Shown in pieces: positions 24,170 through 33,879 of a stretch of 64,000 nucleotides of DNA. Every line of letters starts with the position of its first letter. Position 1 is the first letter of the stretch. The notes below the pieces were generated by a model that saw only the letters and a list, made by a program, of their open reading frames with translations, searched no databases and was not told the origin of the DNA. The stretch lies in assembly GCF_043290135.1 (NCBI RefSeq), contig NC_134707.1, positions 69,555,906 to 69,619,905 on the forward strand, written 5' to 3'. The stretch is from Rhipicephalus microplus. Lineage: Eukaryota; Arthropoda; Arachnida; Ixodida; Ixodidae. The position numbers and the translations under genes are program-made.

Positions 24170-24620
24170 TAAGAGCGAAACACAGCCACGCAAGCACACA
24201 AAACTAATCCACTTAGAGTCCTCCGACAGGCCAGTAGTTTGCAATAAGCCCAGTAGCGCTTGCACGGCCTTCTTCTGTAATAATGAGTCATGAGTCCGTG
24301 GCGCAGTGTATACGTCCTTCTGACAGCGGCTAGGCATCTAACTTGTCGAGCGTATTAGAAAGATATTGTCTTTGTAGATTATAATTCGGGCAATCATATA
24401 GATTGTGTCGAATTGTCTCTTCATCTCCGAAGTGTGCACAGGGGGCGTTCTCGGCCATCCCTATGCAGGACGCGTACTCACAGCTAAACGCGACGCCCAA
24501 CAATAATTTGCACAGAACAGTAGCGTCACCTCGTCGTAGTTTTGTTGGCAGCCATAAGCTTAACCTAAGATCAAGGGATCGTGATTCCGCATGTGTAAAA
24601 ATTCCCCAACCCCAGTATGG
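24170..24620 (-). pseudogene. C-terminal region of a LINE ORF2 (after RNase H), fossil
   Basis: Read on the minus strand: SRSLDLRLSLWLP, then LRRGDATVLCKLLLGVAF, ASCIGMAENAPCAHFGDEET, IRHNLYDCPNY, LQRQYLSNTLDKLDA, a stop, and PLSEGRI. This is the basic linker plus CX2C..H..C motif found at the C-terminus of I/R1-type LINE ORF2 proteins. The second Cys of the first pair is Phe here. No RT or RNase H part remains upstream that I can see. A dead fragment of a LINE different from the one at 27-33 kb. Confidence 0.72.
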
Positions 24621-24629
24621 GGCAGCATA

Positions 24630-26180
24630 TCGGACATTAGCATCTGGTTAATCTGCCTTCCTTTTTTTTCTCGTTTCTCTTCTCTTCTTCGGAGCTTGGT
24701 TCCAGTGATAGATTTTGCTTTGTACGTGGCTGTCGGCAATAGCGATAGGCAGAAACGATAGACATAACTGAATATTTTTGCTACAACGTGTAGAAACCCC
24801 GTATGATATCGTATTGAGCATGCTTCAATAGGCGTCCTGAAAGCTTCGAATGCGATACAGATGGAACGCTGGTATAGAAAATACAAGATGAACGCTGTGA
24901 TCCAACTCTATTCTCCTATTCTGATGTCCTGCCTCTAACCCACTTGAAGCTTTTAAGCAACTTCCTTCCCGACATGCGTTTCTCGGTTAGCGCAAATTCT
25001 TACTTCGAATGTCTGTTAACGTGCTGGCGAATTTCTGCTTGTGACGTTTTTTTTTTCTTTTTTTAATTGTTCATATTGAAGTTGTATAGTGCTTAGCTTC
25101 CCAAGAATAAAGCGACTATCGCTCTTGAACAGGCGGACACTTAGAAGCAAATATAAAGCACACCATAAATAAGGACAGAACAGGTATAGTCGCGAACTAA
25201 AGCAACTAAGTGGAGCAACACCGAAAAATAACAATACAGAAAAATTACACTAAATAAACGTGAGATGTCTTCCAAACATTATTAATTAAACCACAAACAG
25301 CTTGCACTCGTGGAAGCGCATTTTTAAAGAATCTAAAACCGAGTGGTATTCCACAGCACACAATTACTTAACTTTGAATACAGAAGCATTTGCACGTGAA
25401 AGCAACTCGATTCCGAGGAAGCCTTAGTCACTTTTTTACTGAAAACGAGTTGAGAATGCGTAAATCGTTTCCGTAATGAGGCAATTGAAGGTATTTGAAA
25501 TGCTGTCTCAGCGTCGAGAAAAAAGCGTTCCTGTTTTTTTTGTTTTTTTTTCTCACAAGTGCTTTGTTATACTTCATTCTTTCACAGCCGAAATTAGGAG
25601 GAGGGGGGAGATGGGATAAGTGGGTTTTAATAAATGTTCACGCGTTAATTTGTGGGGACCGCGTTGGAGGTAAATACTTCTCGAACACACCCCACTTGAG
25701 AACAAGCAAGAAAGAGAGCCGTTCATAAGTTGCACGTCGTCCTGGACGTCGTGAACATATACGTTTCGCGCGGAGGAAAAACAATGGAGCTTCACGCTGC
25801 GTCTCTGAACTCGTGCCATTACAGGGCGATCCTCTGACGGTTGAGCCCTTAGCGTCAGCGGCACCGAAGAACGAGCAATTAGCGCTATATTTGACAGCAA
25901 GAAAACAGACATAAAGTAAGAGTAACATAAAGAACAATACACAGAAAAGAAAGTAGCGCTCTACGTTAACGTGCTGTGCCAGAGTCTGAAGCAACGTCGT
26001 AAATAAGGTGCCTGAACTGTCGGCGCACTAAGTACTTCCTTAATTGAAAGAAAAAAGAAAACGAGCGCTTCATTTCTTGCGTTTTCTTTAAAGTACATCA
26101 CTTTACTGTCGTCATATTCGGCTCTCCAAATACTTTAAAAGAGTTGTCTGGTGGGCGACTTAGTGTTTTGACATAAAAAC
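24630..26180. other. AT-rich stretch without a recognisable gene
   Basis: T-rich runs near 25050 and 25530, no supported ORF, no repeat I recognise. Confidence 0.5.
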
Positions 26181-26184
26181 CATT

Positions 26185-27110
26185 GTGTGTTGTGCAACTA
26201 AACTGAACACACAGGAAGGAAGAGACGAGCACTGGTGCACACTGATTCTATTGAAAGCAGATGCACGCCTTCACACATTACCATACTGCGCAGGGGCATC
26301 ATCACAACAACCACTGTAGATAAAAATGCAAAGTGAATTCAAACAAGGCGCGAAAAAAAAAAAGTTGAACTTCATCACTGTACAGAAAAATGGAAGTGTC
26401 GCTTACACACTCCTCCCCTGCTTTCCTGATAAAAACAAAATGTTTCCAACACCATTATCATTATCGACGGAGGGTGGGAAGGGACTGGGGGGAATCACCT
26501 CTTCAGACACCTCAACCTAAGTGAACTGCTGGACTTAAAATAAAGTCTTTTCGTATAAGAATTCGCGGGTGATTTTTCACGTACTTCCGTGTAGGAGTTT
26601 TCCAAACCAGAATCACGGTTTACTATGCGAGCATGTCATGCCGTGGTCAACTAGGTGAATTCTCTTTTCATTGTTAAGATCTTTTTCGTGTTCCCTCAGT
26701 CGGTCCTTCAGGCAGCACCCCGTTTGGACGATGAACGTTTTACCCCAGGTCAGCGTAGTCTCCTACAGGACGTTGTGGTCAAGCTTAACAAAACGTTTTT
26801 CATGCTTTCTTAAAAAGCCATCTTTTTGCTCCAGCAAGATGGTGAGACGGCTTGGCAGAGAGAGCTCCTTCGGGGCCAAAAAAAAAACCAGTGGCATGTT
26901 GAAATGACCACCTACTTTTTTTTTGTTAGGCTATGTGTGACTTTGCACATCAAGAAAACAGATTCTGGTCTCTGCCTGTCCACCAGGGACTTCACACCAT
27001 GTTTTGAGTCGCCTTGCTTGATCTTCTCAAGTAGTGGCTCGGCAACAGACACGATGACCGACCCAGAGGAGCCGCCTGAAAAATACCCTCTCCTACTATC
27101 ATAATCGTGA
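26185..27110 (-). mobile_element. Penelope-like element fossil with GIY-YIG endonuclease
   Basis: Minus-strand frames upstream of the linker carry VVISTCHWFFF and SLPSRLTILLEQKDGFLRK. They are followed by KRFVKLDHNV, a stop, TTLTWGKTFIVQTG (matching the family's usual CGKxYIGQTGR core), CLKDRLREHEKDLNN and HLVDHGMTC. These are the linker and GIY-YIG nuclease of Penelope-like retroelements. At the 3' side, about 26185-26310, the complement of CTGTGTGTTCAGTTTAGTTG lies next to GCTCGTCTCTTCCTTC, which I associate with Penelope-type ends. RT is missing or unrecognisable. Stops and frame changes make it a fossil. Confidence 0.78.
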
Positions 27111-27200
27111 GTGCGACGGCTGAAATGAGAGCAACTTGAATAGATTGCCTCTAGTTGCTGATTGCGAAGCCAGTTTAGCTCGACGTACGTATGCAGTTAC

Positions 27201-27220
27201 CATCAAAAGGTGTGCCGCTC
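27201..27220. repeat. left target-site duplication of the I-clade LINE
   Basis: CATCAAAAGGTGTGCCGCTC matches 33068-33087 exactly. The first 4 bases overlap the LINE's own ATCATC tail on the right side, so the true duplication is 16-20 bp. Confidence 0.95.
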
Positions 27221-27747
27221 CCCGCAGGGGCGCCTGCGCAAGTAGGCGTTTGGTGTGTAGCGACACCACGGACCCGAGCTAACGAGGGAGTTTCGGCTCC
27301 CTCCCACGCCTAGCCGTGCGTGGCTTTGCCGTGTCCGGGGAAAAGGGGATCCTGGGGGTTGAGCCAATGCTGGGTGATTGGACCTTTAAGGCCCCCCGGC
27401 AGAGGCAACACACCCCTTTGGCCCCGGCTTCACGTAGACGGCACCCCTGGGCTGACGGCACCCAGGGGAAATCGGCAGTCGCCTTTTCCTATCCCTCTCT
27501 TCCTACATCTTAGTCTTTTCTCGTCTTTAAATCTATCCTGTCTTCTTCTCTCTTCCATTTACTTCCGATTTTTCCTGGCGGCAAGGGTTAACCTTGTGTA
27601 ATTACTCAACCTTGAGTAGTTATATTTGGTTATAGTGGCAATGTACGGCTGGCGTCTGCAGCCTTATGCTATTAAGTGCTTCAGCGTCCCCTGGTTGGAC
27701 TCCATGGTGGGTGGTCGCCATTGCTGCCGAAAAAAAAGTACACTACT

Positions 27748-28935
27748 ATGGGAACACCTGCATTTCCCCGTCTACTAGATCGTACTCCACCTAAGAGGGG
27801 ACGCACAGATGACATCTCAATTTTCAGCCAACCCAGACAATGTTTTCCCAAATTCCATGTTGTGCACAGCGAAAATCCAACAAAACAAGCCAGAGCCATA
27901 TCTCCATTTCTTGTTGCTAAATCTCTGACGGAGGTCTTTGGCCCAGGATACAAGGTTACAAAAATGGCTAGCGGAGACCTTCTCCTTGAGCTGCCTGAAA
28001 AACACCACTATGAAAAAATTGGCAGTCTCGTAGCATTTGGTAATATCCCAGTATCTGTTTCACCTCATAGATCAATGAACACCTCACGCGGAGTTGTTTC
28101 AGAAGCAGACCTTCTTGAAATGTCTGAACAGGAACTGCTTGAAGGGTGGAAAGAGCAAAATGTCACAGATGTGAAACGAATCGTCATCAGACGAGAAAAC
28201 AAAGAAATACCTACCAAACATTTAATACTCACCTTCGCATCTAGCACACTGCCTTCATCTGTAGACACAGGCTACATCAAACTATCTGTCCGTCCCTACA
28301 TTCCCAATCCAAGACGGTGTTTCAAATGTCAACGATTTGGTCATGGCTCGCAGAACTGCCGGGGTAACGAAACTTGTGCAAGATGTGGTAGCCACGGCCA
28401 CCCATCTGATAACTGTGTTACTACGCCTCACTGCGTGAATTGTGACGGGGAACACGCCGCGTATTCGCGTTCGTGTCCTAACTGGAAGAAAGAAAAAGAA
28501 ATAATCACTCTTAAAGTCAAAGAAAACATCACATTCAAAGAAGCAAGACAAAGAGTGTCGCCATTTTACGGCGCAACATATGCTGATGCGGCGCGTCAGG
28601 GGGCACCGCCGCACCAGCCCTCGCCACTCCTTCGGCCCGCGCATACCGAGCCTGTGGTTGTGGCACCTGGCCCCAAGGCGGCTGTAGCCCAAGCTACACC
28701 GCCTACTCCCAAACAGAGACCGGAGACTCCAGAGTCCTCGGGTCTCAAGGCCTCCCCTCACCAGGCGAGGCCCGTAATCCGAACTAACAGCCCGCATGTG
28801 CGGGCATCCAGTGCCTCCGAGGAGGCAATGGATACGTCGGCACCCTTGGTGCCGAAAGAGCGGCATGGCTCCTTGGAGCGCGCCAAGAAAACAAAAAAGC
28901 AAATAACAGGGCCTGGTGGTGGACCTGTTAAGTGA
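27748..28935 (+). CDS. LINE ORF1, Gag-like RNA-binding protein with zinc knuckles
   Basis: Intact frame of 395 codons from MGTPAFPRLL. An upstream in-frame ATG at 27676 would add 24 residues, but the Pro/Arg-rich N-terminus fits better from 27748. Around residue 190 starts RRCFKCQRFGHGSQNC (CX2CX4HX4C), then CARCGSHGHPSDNC (CX2CX4HX4C), then CVNCDGEHAAYSRSC (CX2CX3HX6C). The N-terminal half is an RRM-like region as in Jockey/I ORF1 (KVTKMASGDLLLELPEK, PHRSMNTSRGVV). The C-terminal third is Pro/Ala/Ser-rich and probably disordered. The protein would bind the LINE RNA to form the RNP. No lesion seen. Confidence 0.9.
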   Translation: MGTPAFPRLLDRTPPKRGRTDDISIFSQPRQCFPKFHVVHSENPTKQARAISPFLVAKSLTEVFGPGYKVTKMASGDLLLELPEKHHYEKIGSLVAFGNIPVSVSPHRSMNTSRGVVSEADLLEMSEQELLEGWKEQNVTDVKRIVIRRENKEIPTKHLILTFASSTLPSSVDTGYIKLSVRPYIPNPRRCFKCQRFGHGSQNCRGNETCARCGSHGHPSDNCVTTPHCVNCDGEHAAYSRSCPNWKKEKEIITLKVKENITFKEARQRVSPFYGATYADAARQGAPPHQPSPLLRPAHTEPVVVAPGPKAAVAQATPPTPKQRPETPESSGLKASPHQARPVIRTNSPHVRASSASEEAMDTSAPLVPKERHGSLERAKKTKKQITGPGGGPVK

Positions 28936-29000
28936 ACTCAAACTCCCCCGTCTAAACAGCCACTCGCTTTTCGTACACACAGCTATATTTTACATTCACC

Positions 29001-32000
29001 ATGAACACTCAAATTATACAATGGAACGTCAGGGGCCTTCTCAGAAACCTTGACGACATCCAAGAACTCTTACACGAACAATCACCAAAAGTGCTGTGTG
29101 TACAAGAAACACACCTTAATTCAAAACACGCAAATTTTCTTCGTAAACACGTTATTTTTCGAAAGGACCGTGATGATGCCATGACATCATCCGGAGGTGT
29201 TGCCATCATAGTGAAACAAGGAACTGCATGCACACACTTACAAATACAAACATCCCTTGAGGCAGTGGCTGTTCGAGCGCTTCTTTTTGATAAACTGATC
29301 ACAATCTGCACTATTTACATTCCTCCTAGCTATCAGCTGCAAAAACGTGATTTACACTCCTTAATTGATCAACTTCCGGAACATTATGTTCTCCTTGGAG
29401 ACTTTAATGCGCATAGCAGGCTATGGGGTGACTCTCGGTATGACGCGCGAGGTCGACTGATCGAACAGTTTCTTCTCTCGTCGAGCGCGTGTCTCCTAAA
29501 TCGAAAAGAACCGACCTATTATAATCTCGCCAATAACACCTATTCCTCCATAGACCTAAGCATAGTATCTCCATCTCTTGTGTCTCTACTCCAGTGGAAA
29601 GTCGTCAGTAGTCTGTACGGAAGTGACCACTTCCCCGTAGTTTTGAGCACAAATACAGTAACTGAGTCTCCACCACGTGTTCCCAAGTGGCTCATAAACA
29701 GAGCCGACTGGGAACAGTTTTATACCATCGCTCGTCTAGGTTGGAATGACATATGTACTTTGAACATTGATGTTGCTGTCAACTTTTTCACAGCGTTTTT
29801 AATTGATGCTGCAACAAAATGCATCCCACAAACAAATGGACACCCTGGAAAACGGCGTGTGCCATGGTGGAACTCTGAATGCCGAAACGCGCGCAAACAG
29901 CAAAACAGAGCTTGGAGGCTGCTTCGGAACTCACCGACAGCCGAAAATCTTGACACCTTCAAGAAAATAAAGTCTCAAGCTAGGAGAACGCGTCGGCAGG
30001 CCAGAAGAGAAAGCTGGCAGAAGTTTTTGTCAGGGATCAATTCTTACACACAAGAGGCCAAAGTCTGGAACATGGTCGGTAGGATAGCAGGGAAACAAGT
30101 ACACACACTTCCACTCGTAAACACTCAAGGTGATACCTTGGAAGATCAGGCAAACTTTCTCGGGGCACATTTTGAACGGGTATCCAGCTCGTCCCACTAT
30201 ACTGACACTTTGCAAAAATACAGAACAAGATTAGAAAAGCAGAAACTCGAACACAAATCCACTAGATACGAGACATATAACCAAGCTTTCAGTCTAGCGG
30301 AGCTCCGAACATCTATAAACTCCTGCAGTACTTCTGCCCCAGGCTCTGACCGTGTGATGTATGAAATGAAAAAAAAAACCTACCAAACGAAACCCGAAAA
30401 ACCTTACTTTGTTTGTACAATGCTATTTGGTCTTCTGGCACTATTCCTACCTCCTGGAAAGAGGCTATTGTTATTCCCATTTTGAAAGAGGTCAAGGACC
30501 CTTCTTTACCCTCGAGTTATAGGCATATAGCACTTACAAGCTGCTTGTGCAAAGTCTTCGAAAAAATGATAAACTGCCGACTTGTACAATTTCTTGAAAC
30601 AAATAATTTGCTCGACCCATTTCAGTGCGGGTTTCGAGAAAGTAGATCCACCACAGACCACCTTGTTCGTATCGAGGCACAGATCAGAGACGCGTTCGTC
30701 CATAAACAATATTTTCTCTCTGTGTTCCTCGATATCGAAAAGGCTTATGATACTACATGGCGTTACGGAATTCTAAGAGACCTGTCCCACCTTGGTGTGC
30801 GCGGAAGAATGTTTCATATATTCGAAAGTTACCTGTCAAACCAGACATTCCGCGTCCGTCTGGACAGTGTGCTCTCCCAAACATTTGTCCAGGAAACAGG
30901 CGTGCCACAAGGTGGCGTGCTTAGTTGCACACTTTTTATTATCAAAATGAATTCTTTGCACTTGTTCATTCCTCGCAATATGTTCTATTGTACATATGTC
31001 GACGACGTTCAGCTTGACTTCAAGTCATGCAACTTGGCCATGTGTAAGCGGCAGGTTCAGCTTGGTTTAAAAAAGGTCTCCAAATGGGCAGATGAAAACG
31101 GGTTTCGACTTAACCCACAAAAAAGCACGTGTGTCTTGTTCTCTCGAAAGAGAGGCATGCACTCGGAACCCGACATTCAACTGAACGGGCAACAACTGTC
31201 CGTCAAAGCCGAGCATAAATTCTTAGGATTAATCTTGGACAACAAGTTTACCTTCGTACCCCACATAAAGTATTTAAAAACAAAATGTTTAAAAGCCATG
31301 AATGTTATAAAAGTGTTGTCACGTACTACGTGGGGTAGTGACAGGAAATGCCTCATGAACCTGTATGGAAGCCTTATTCGCACCCGCTTAGATTATGGGG
31401 CCATTGTTTATCAGTCAGCGACTCAAAGTGCTTTGAAGATGCTGGATCCCGTGCACCATTCGGGCATCCGCCTTTCTACGGGTGCTTTTCGCACCAGCCC
31501 CGTAGAAAGCCTTTACGTTGAGTCAAATGAGTGGTCGCTTCATCTGCAAAGAACCTACATGTCCTTTGTATATTTCCTTAAGGTGAAAGCAGACAAGAGG
31601 CACCCCTCATACTCTACTATTAATGACTTATCGAGCTCCATTCTTTTTCAAAACAGGCCTTCAATGAGGCAGCCCTTCTCAGTTCGCCTGAAGGGTCTAG
31701 CTGAAGACACTGGAGTGTCACTCGAACACAGTTGAATGGCTCCTGTAGCATACCCGCCACCGTGGCAGTGGCAGACTATAGATTGCGATGTGTCTTTTTT
31801 AGAAGTTACTAAACATGCGCCTATTGCCCATATTCGAACATACTTCTTGGAACTTCAACACAAATACACACGTCCTGAGTTTTTTACAGATGCCTCTAAG
31901 TCTAACTCCTCTGTGTCCTACGCTGCTGTTGGCCCTTCCTTTTCGGATGCTGGCCCTCTACATCCAGGCACAAGTATCTTCACAGCGGAAGCTTACGCGA

Positions 32001-32722
32001 TACTTGTGGCAGCTAAACACATCAAACAATCACAAAGACAAAAAGCAGTCATTTATACAGACTCCCTCAGTGTGGTAACGGCTCTGCACAGTCTTAAAAA
32101 ACAAAAAAACCCTGTCCTCGTTTCACTTTACTCCATTTTATGCACCCTCTACACACTCAACAGACATGTTGTTGTGTGCTGGGTGCCAGGACACCGCGAG
32201 ATTCAAGGCAACGTGATGGCGGATCAGCTTGCTGCATCCGCCCACGAAAGCACCGCCATTACACCGACATCAATCCCGGCCCTTGATCTTAAGCCGTCTC
32301 TCAAACGAAAACTCAGGGACTACTGGCAGAGCAAGTGGGATACACACACACAAAACAAACTACACGTTATCAAGCCACACCTTGGCCATTGGCCACCAGT
32401 ATCAAAATCACGTCTAACAGAGGTAACACTAACAAGACTCAGGATAGGACACATATACACGACACACACACATCTTTTGTCTGGTGGTGATCCACCATTG
32501 TGTGATAAATGTGGTGAGGCATTAACAGTTCTTCACGTTTTAATTCAATGTAAACATTTAGACACTCTAAGAAGACAACACTTCCCACTATCCTACCGAC
32601 AACATATACCTTTACACCCTGCAATGTTCGTCGGTAGGGAACCGCTTTTTAGTCACAAATCATTATTAGCGTTTTTAAAGGAAATTCATAATTTTCATAT
32701 CATATACCCGGGCATACCGTAG
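29001..32722 (+). pseudogene. LINE ORF2: endonuclease, reverse transcriptase, RNase H, two lesions
   Basis: Endonuclease (29001 to about 29660): QWNVRGL, CVQETHL, IYIPPSY, LLGDFNAHS, SSIDLSIV, GSDHFPV, so the main catalytic residues are present. RT (frame of 30413-31735): PSSYRHIALTS, QCGFRESRSTTDHL, FLDIEKAYDT, GVPQGGVLSCTLF and YVDDVQ, the catalytic Asp pair. RNase H (31736 on): FFTDASKS, TAEAYAILVA, IYTDSLSV and WVPGHREIQGNVMADQLA give D-E-D-D. The C-terminus has CDKCGEALTVLHVLIQC. Lesion 1 is a frameshift in the A10 run at 30369-30378. Lesion 2 is an in-frame TGA at 31733-31735 between RT and RNase H. Upstream and downstream frames are otherwise open over about 1,240 codons. Confidence 0.92.
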
Positions 32723-32726
32723 CACG

Positions 32727-32824
32727 ACCTCTCTAGAGAGGTTTTTGCTGCGGTGGCTACACAGGAAAGCACTTGCCTCACGGCCCTTGCACGCAAGGGT
32801 ACTAACGTGTGAGGTACTTGTGCT
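32727..32824 (+). other. 3' UTR palindrome and stem-loop of the I-clade LINE
   Basis: Five bases after the ORF2 stop is a perfect 16-bp palindrome ACCTCTCTAGAGAGGT (32727-32742). At 32768-32824 a longer stem can form: AGCAC/GTGCT outside, CCTCAC/GTGAGG in the middle, and CCCTTG-CACG-CAAGGG (32784-32799) at the tip. A 3' structure recognised by the element's own RT is a reasonable guess. Confidence 0.7.
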
Positions 32825-33067
32825 AATGCCATACATGTCCACCATCGTTTTTCATTATCACCAACTTTTGTCACCTATTCACACCACACACACCTTTCAC
32901 GGCATGGTCATGATTTTATTACTTGTATGTTTTTACCCGCTTTACTGCGAGGAATTTTATGGCCCTTATACAGCCGCTAATCACAACCATTGTCCACATT
33001 CCTGTCTCATGAACTGGCGCTCTTTGGCCATCAAATGGCCCTCGCGCCAAAAAACACCATATATCAT

Positions 33068-33087
33068 CATCAAAAGGTGTGCCGCTC
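33068..33087. repeat. right target-site duplication of the I-clade LINE
   Basis: Exact partner of 27201-27220. The element's tail CATATATCATCAT runs directly into it. Confidence 0.95.
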
Positions 33088-33099
33088 TGTTATCGATGT

Positions 33100-33624
33100 A
33101 CGTTGTCATCCGCTGGATGTAATTTTGTAGCGACATCTGCGACGTATTAGGAAAAATAACTCTCCGTCGACTCAAGAGTGACTCCGTAAACACGCTGAAA
33201 ATGCACCCCACGTCACTGTTCAAAGTAAACACTGCTCGGAAACACTTACCAAGAGCACCGGAGGACTGCTTGCACGAGCGATGTGTGCAGTTAACGAAGC
33301 TGCGTTTGTTTAGCTTTTCTCGCTTCGAAAGCGCGCGAGAGGCGCGTGTCTGTTCCTAATTAGTTCCACGAGCAAGCGTGCACTGTAGTGCTTCGAGCAA
33401 GCGACATCTTTCGGGAAGTCGCTGTCGCCAAGCCTGTCAGACCAGTTTGAGTGAGGTGTTGACGTGGCCAGTCGTTTCAGCCTTTGTAGCCCGAGGCAGC
33501 TCGCGTGCGAGTAATTACGTGACAGTATTGCTGTCATTCAAACAATGTTGTGTTTGTTAGCTTCAACTCTGCTAGCAATAACGGCGCCTTCATAAGGTGG
33601 CACACTCATAATTTGTTTTGACCG
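33100..33624. other. moderately GC-rich stretch without a gene
   Basis: Contains GCTTCGAAAGCGCGCGAGAGGCGCG and similar runs. I see no ORF or repeat I can name. Confidence 0.4.
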
Positions 33625-33870
33625 TCCACGTCAGAGCACATGCTCTGGCTGTGTGCCAGGTGACACTTGTCCAGCCTAACCACTCTGCCACGTTGGATGA
33701 GCCCTTCTGGCCGACCAACTCTGTATACAGCCCTTCTGGTCGACCAACTCTGGGCTATCCAGCAGGCTGACGATGCGGCCAAGTGGCCTGGCTTTTTGGT
33801 CCATATACATTGGAGCGGCCGGTTGCGTGATGAGGCACACTTTGTAGGACACTAATAAAGTTTTTATATC
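33625..33870 (+). pseudogene. 3' end of another LINE (ORF2 C-terminus plus AATAAA)
   Basis: The frame reads SEHMLWLCA, then after a stop PRWMSPSGRPTLYTALLVDQLWAIQQADDAAKW. The combination of a HxLWxC motif with a C-terminal DQLWAIQQADDAA-like helix is what I associate with R1/Jockey-type ORF2 ends in ticks. AATAAAG lies at 33853. Inside, GCCCTTCTGG..GACCAACTCT is duplicated with a 29-bp period (33701 and 33730), which shifts the frame. Confidence 0.5.
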
Positions 33871-33879
33871 TATACCTGA

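Larger units (their letters stand above)
27221..33067 (+). mobile_element. I-clade LINE, essentially full length
   Basis: About 5.85 kb between exact target duplications. Order: GC-rich 5' UTR (27221-27747, beginning CCCGCAGGGGCGCC), ORF1 with three zinc knuckles, a 65-base gap, ORF2 with endonuclease, RT and RNase H, and a 3' UTR with stem-loops ending in (ATC)n. An RNase H domain in ORF2 points to the I group of LINEs. Only two ORF2 lesions are visible, so the insertion is young. It landed next to the Penelope fossil. Confidence 0.93.

Noticed and set aside
29009..29311. Minus-strand frames within the I-clade LINE
   Set aside because: Shadows of ORF2 endonuclease coding sequence; no motifs of their own.
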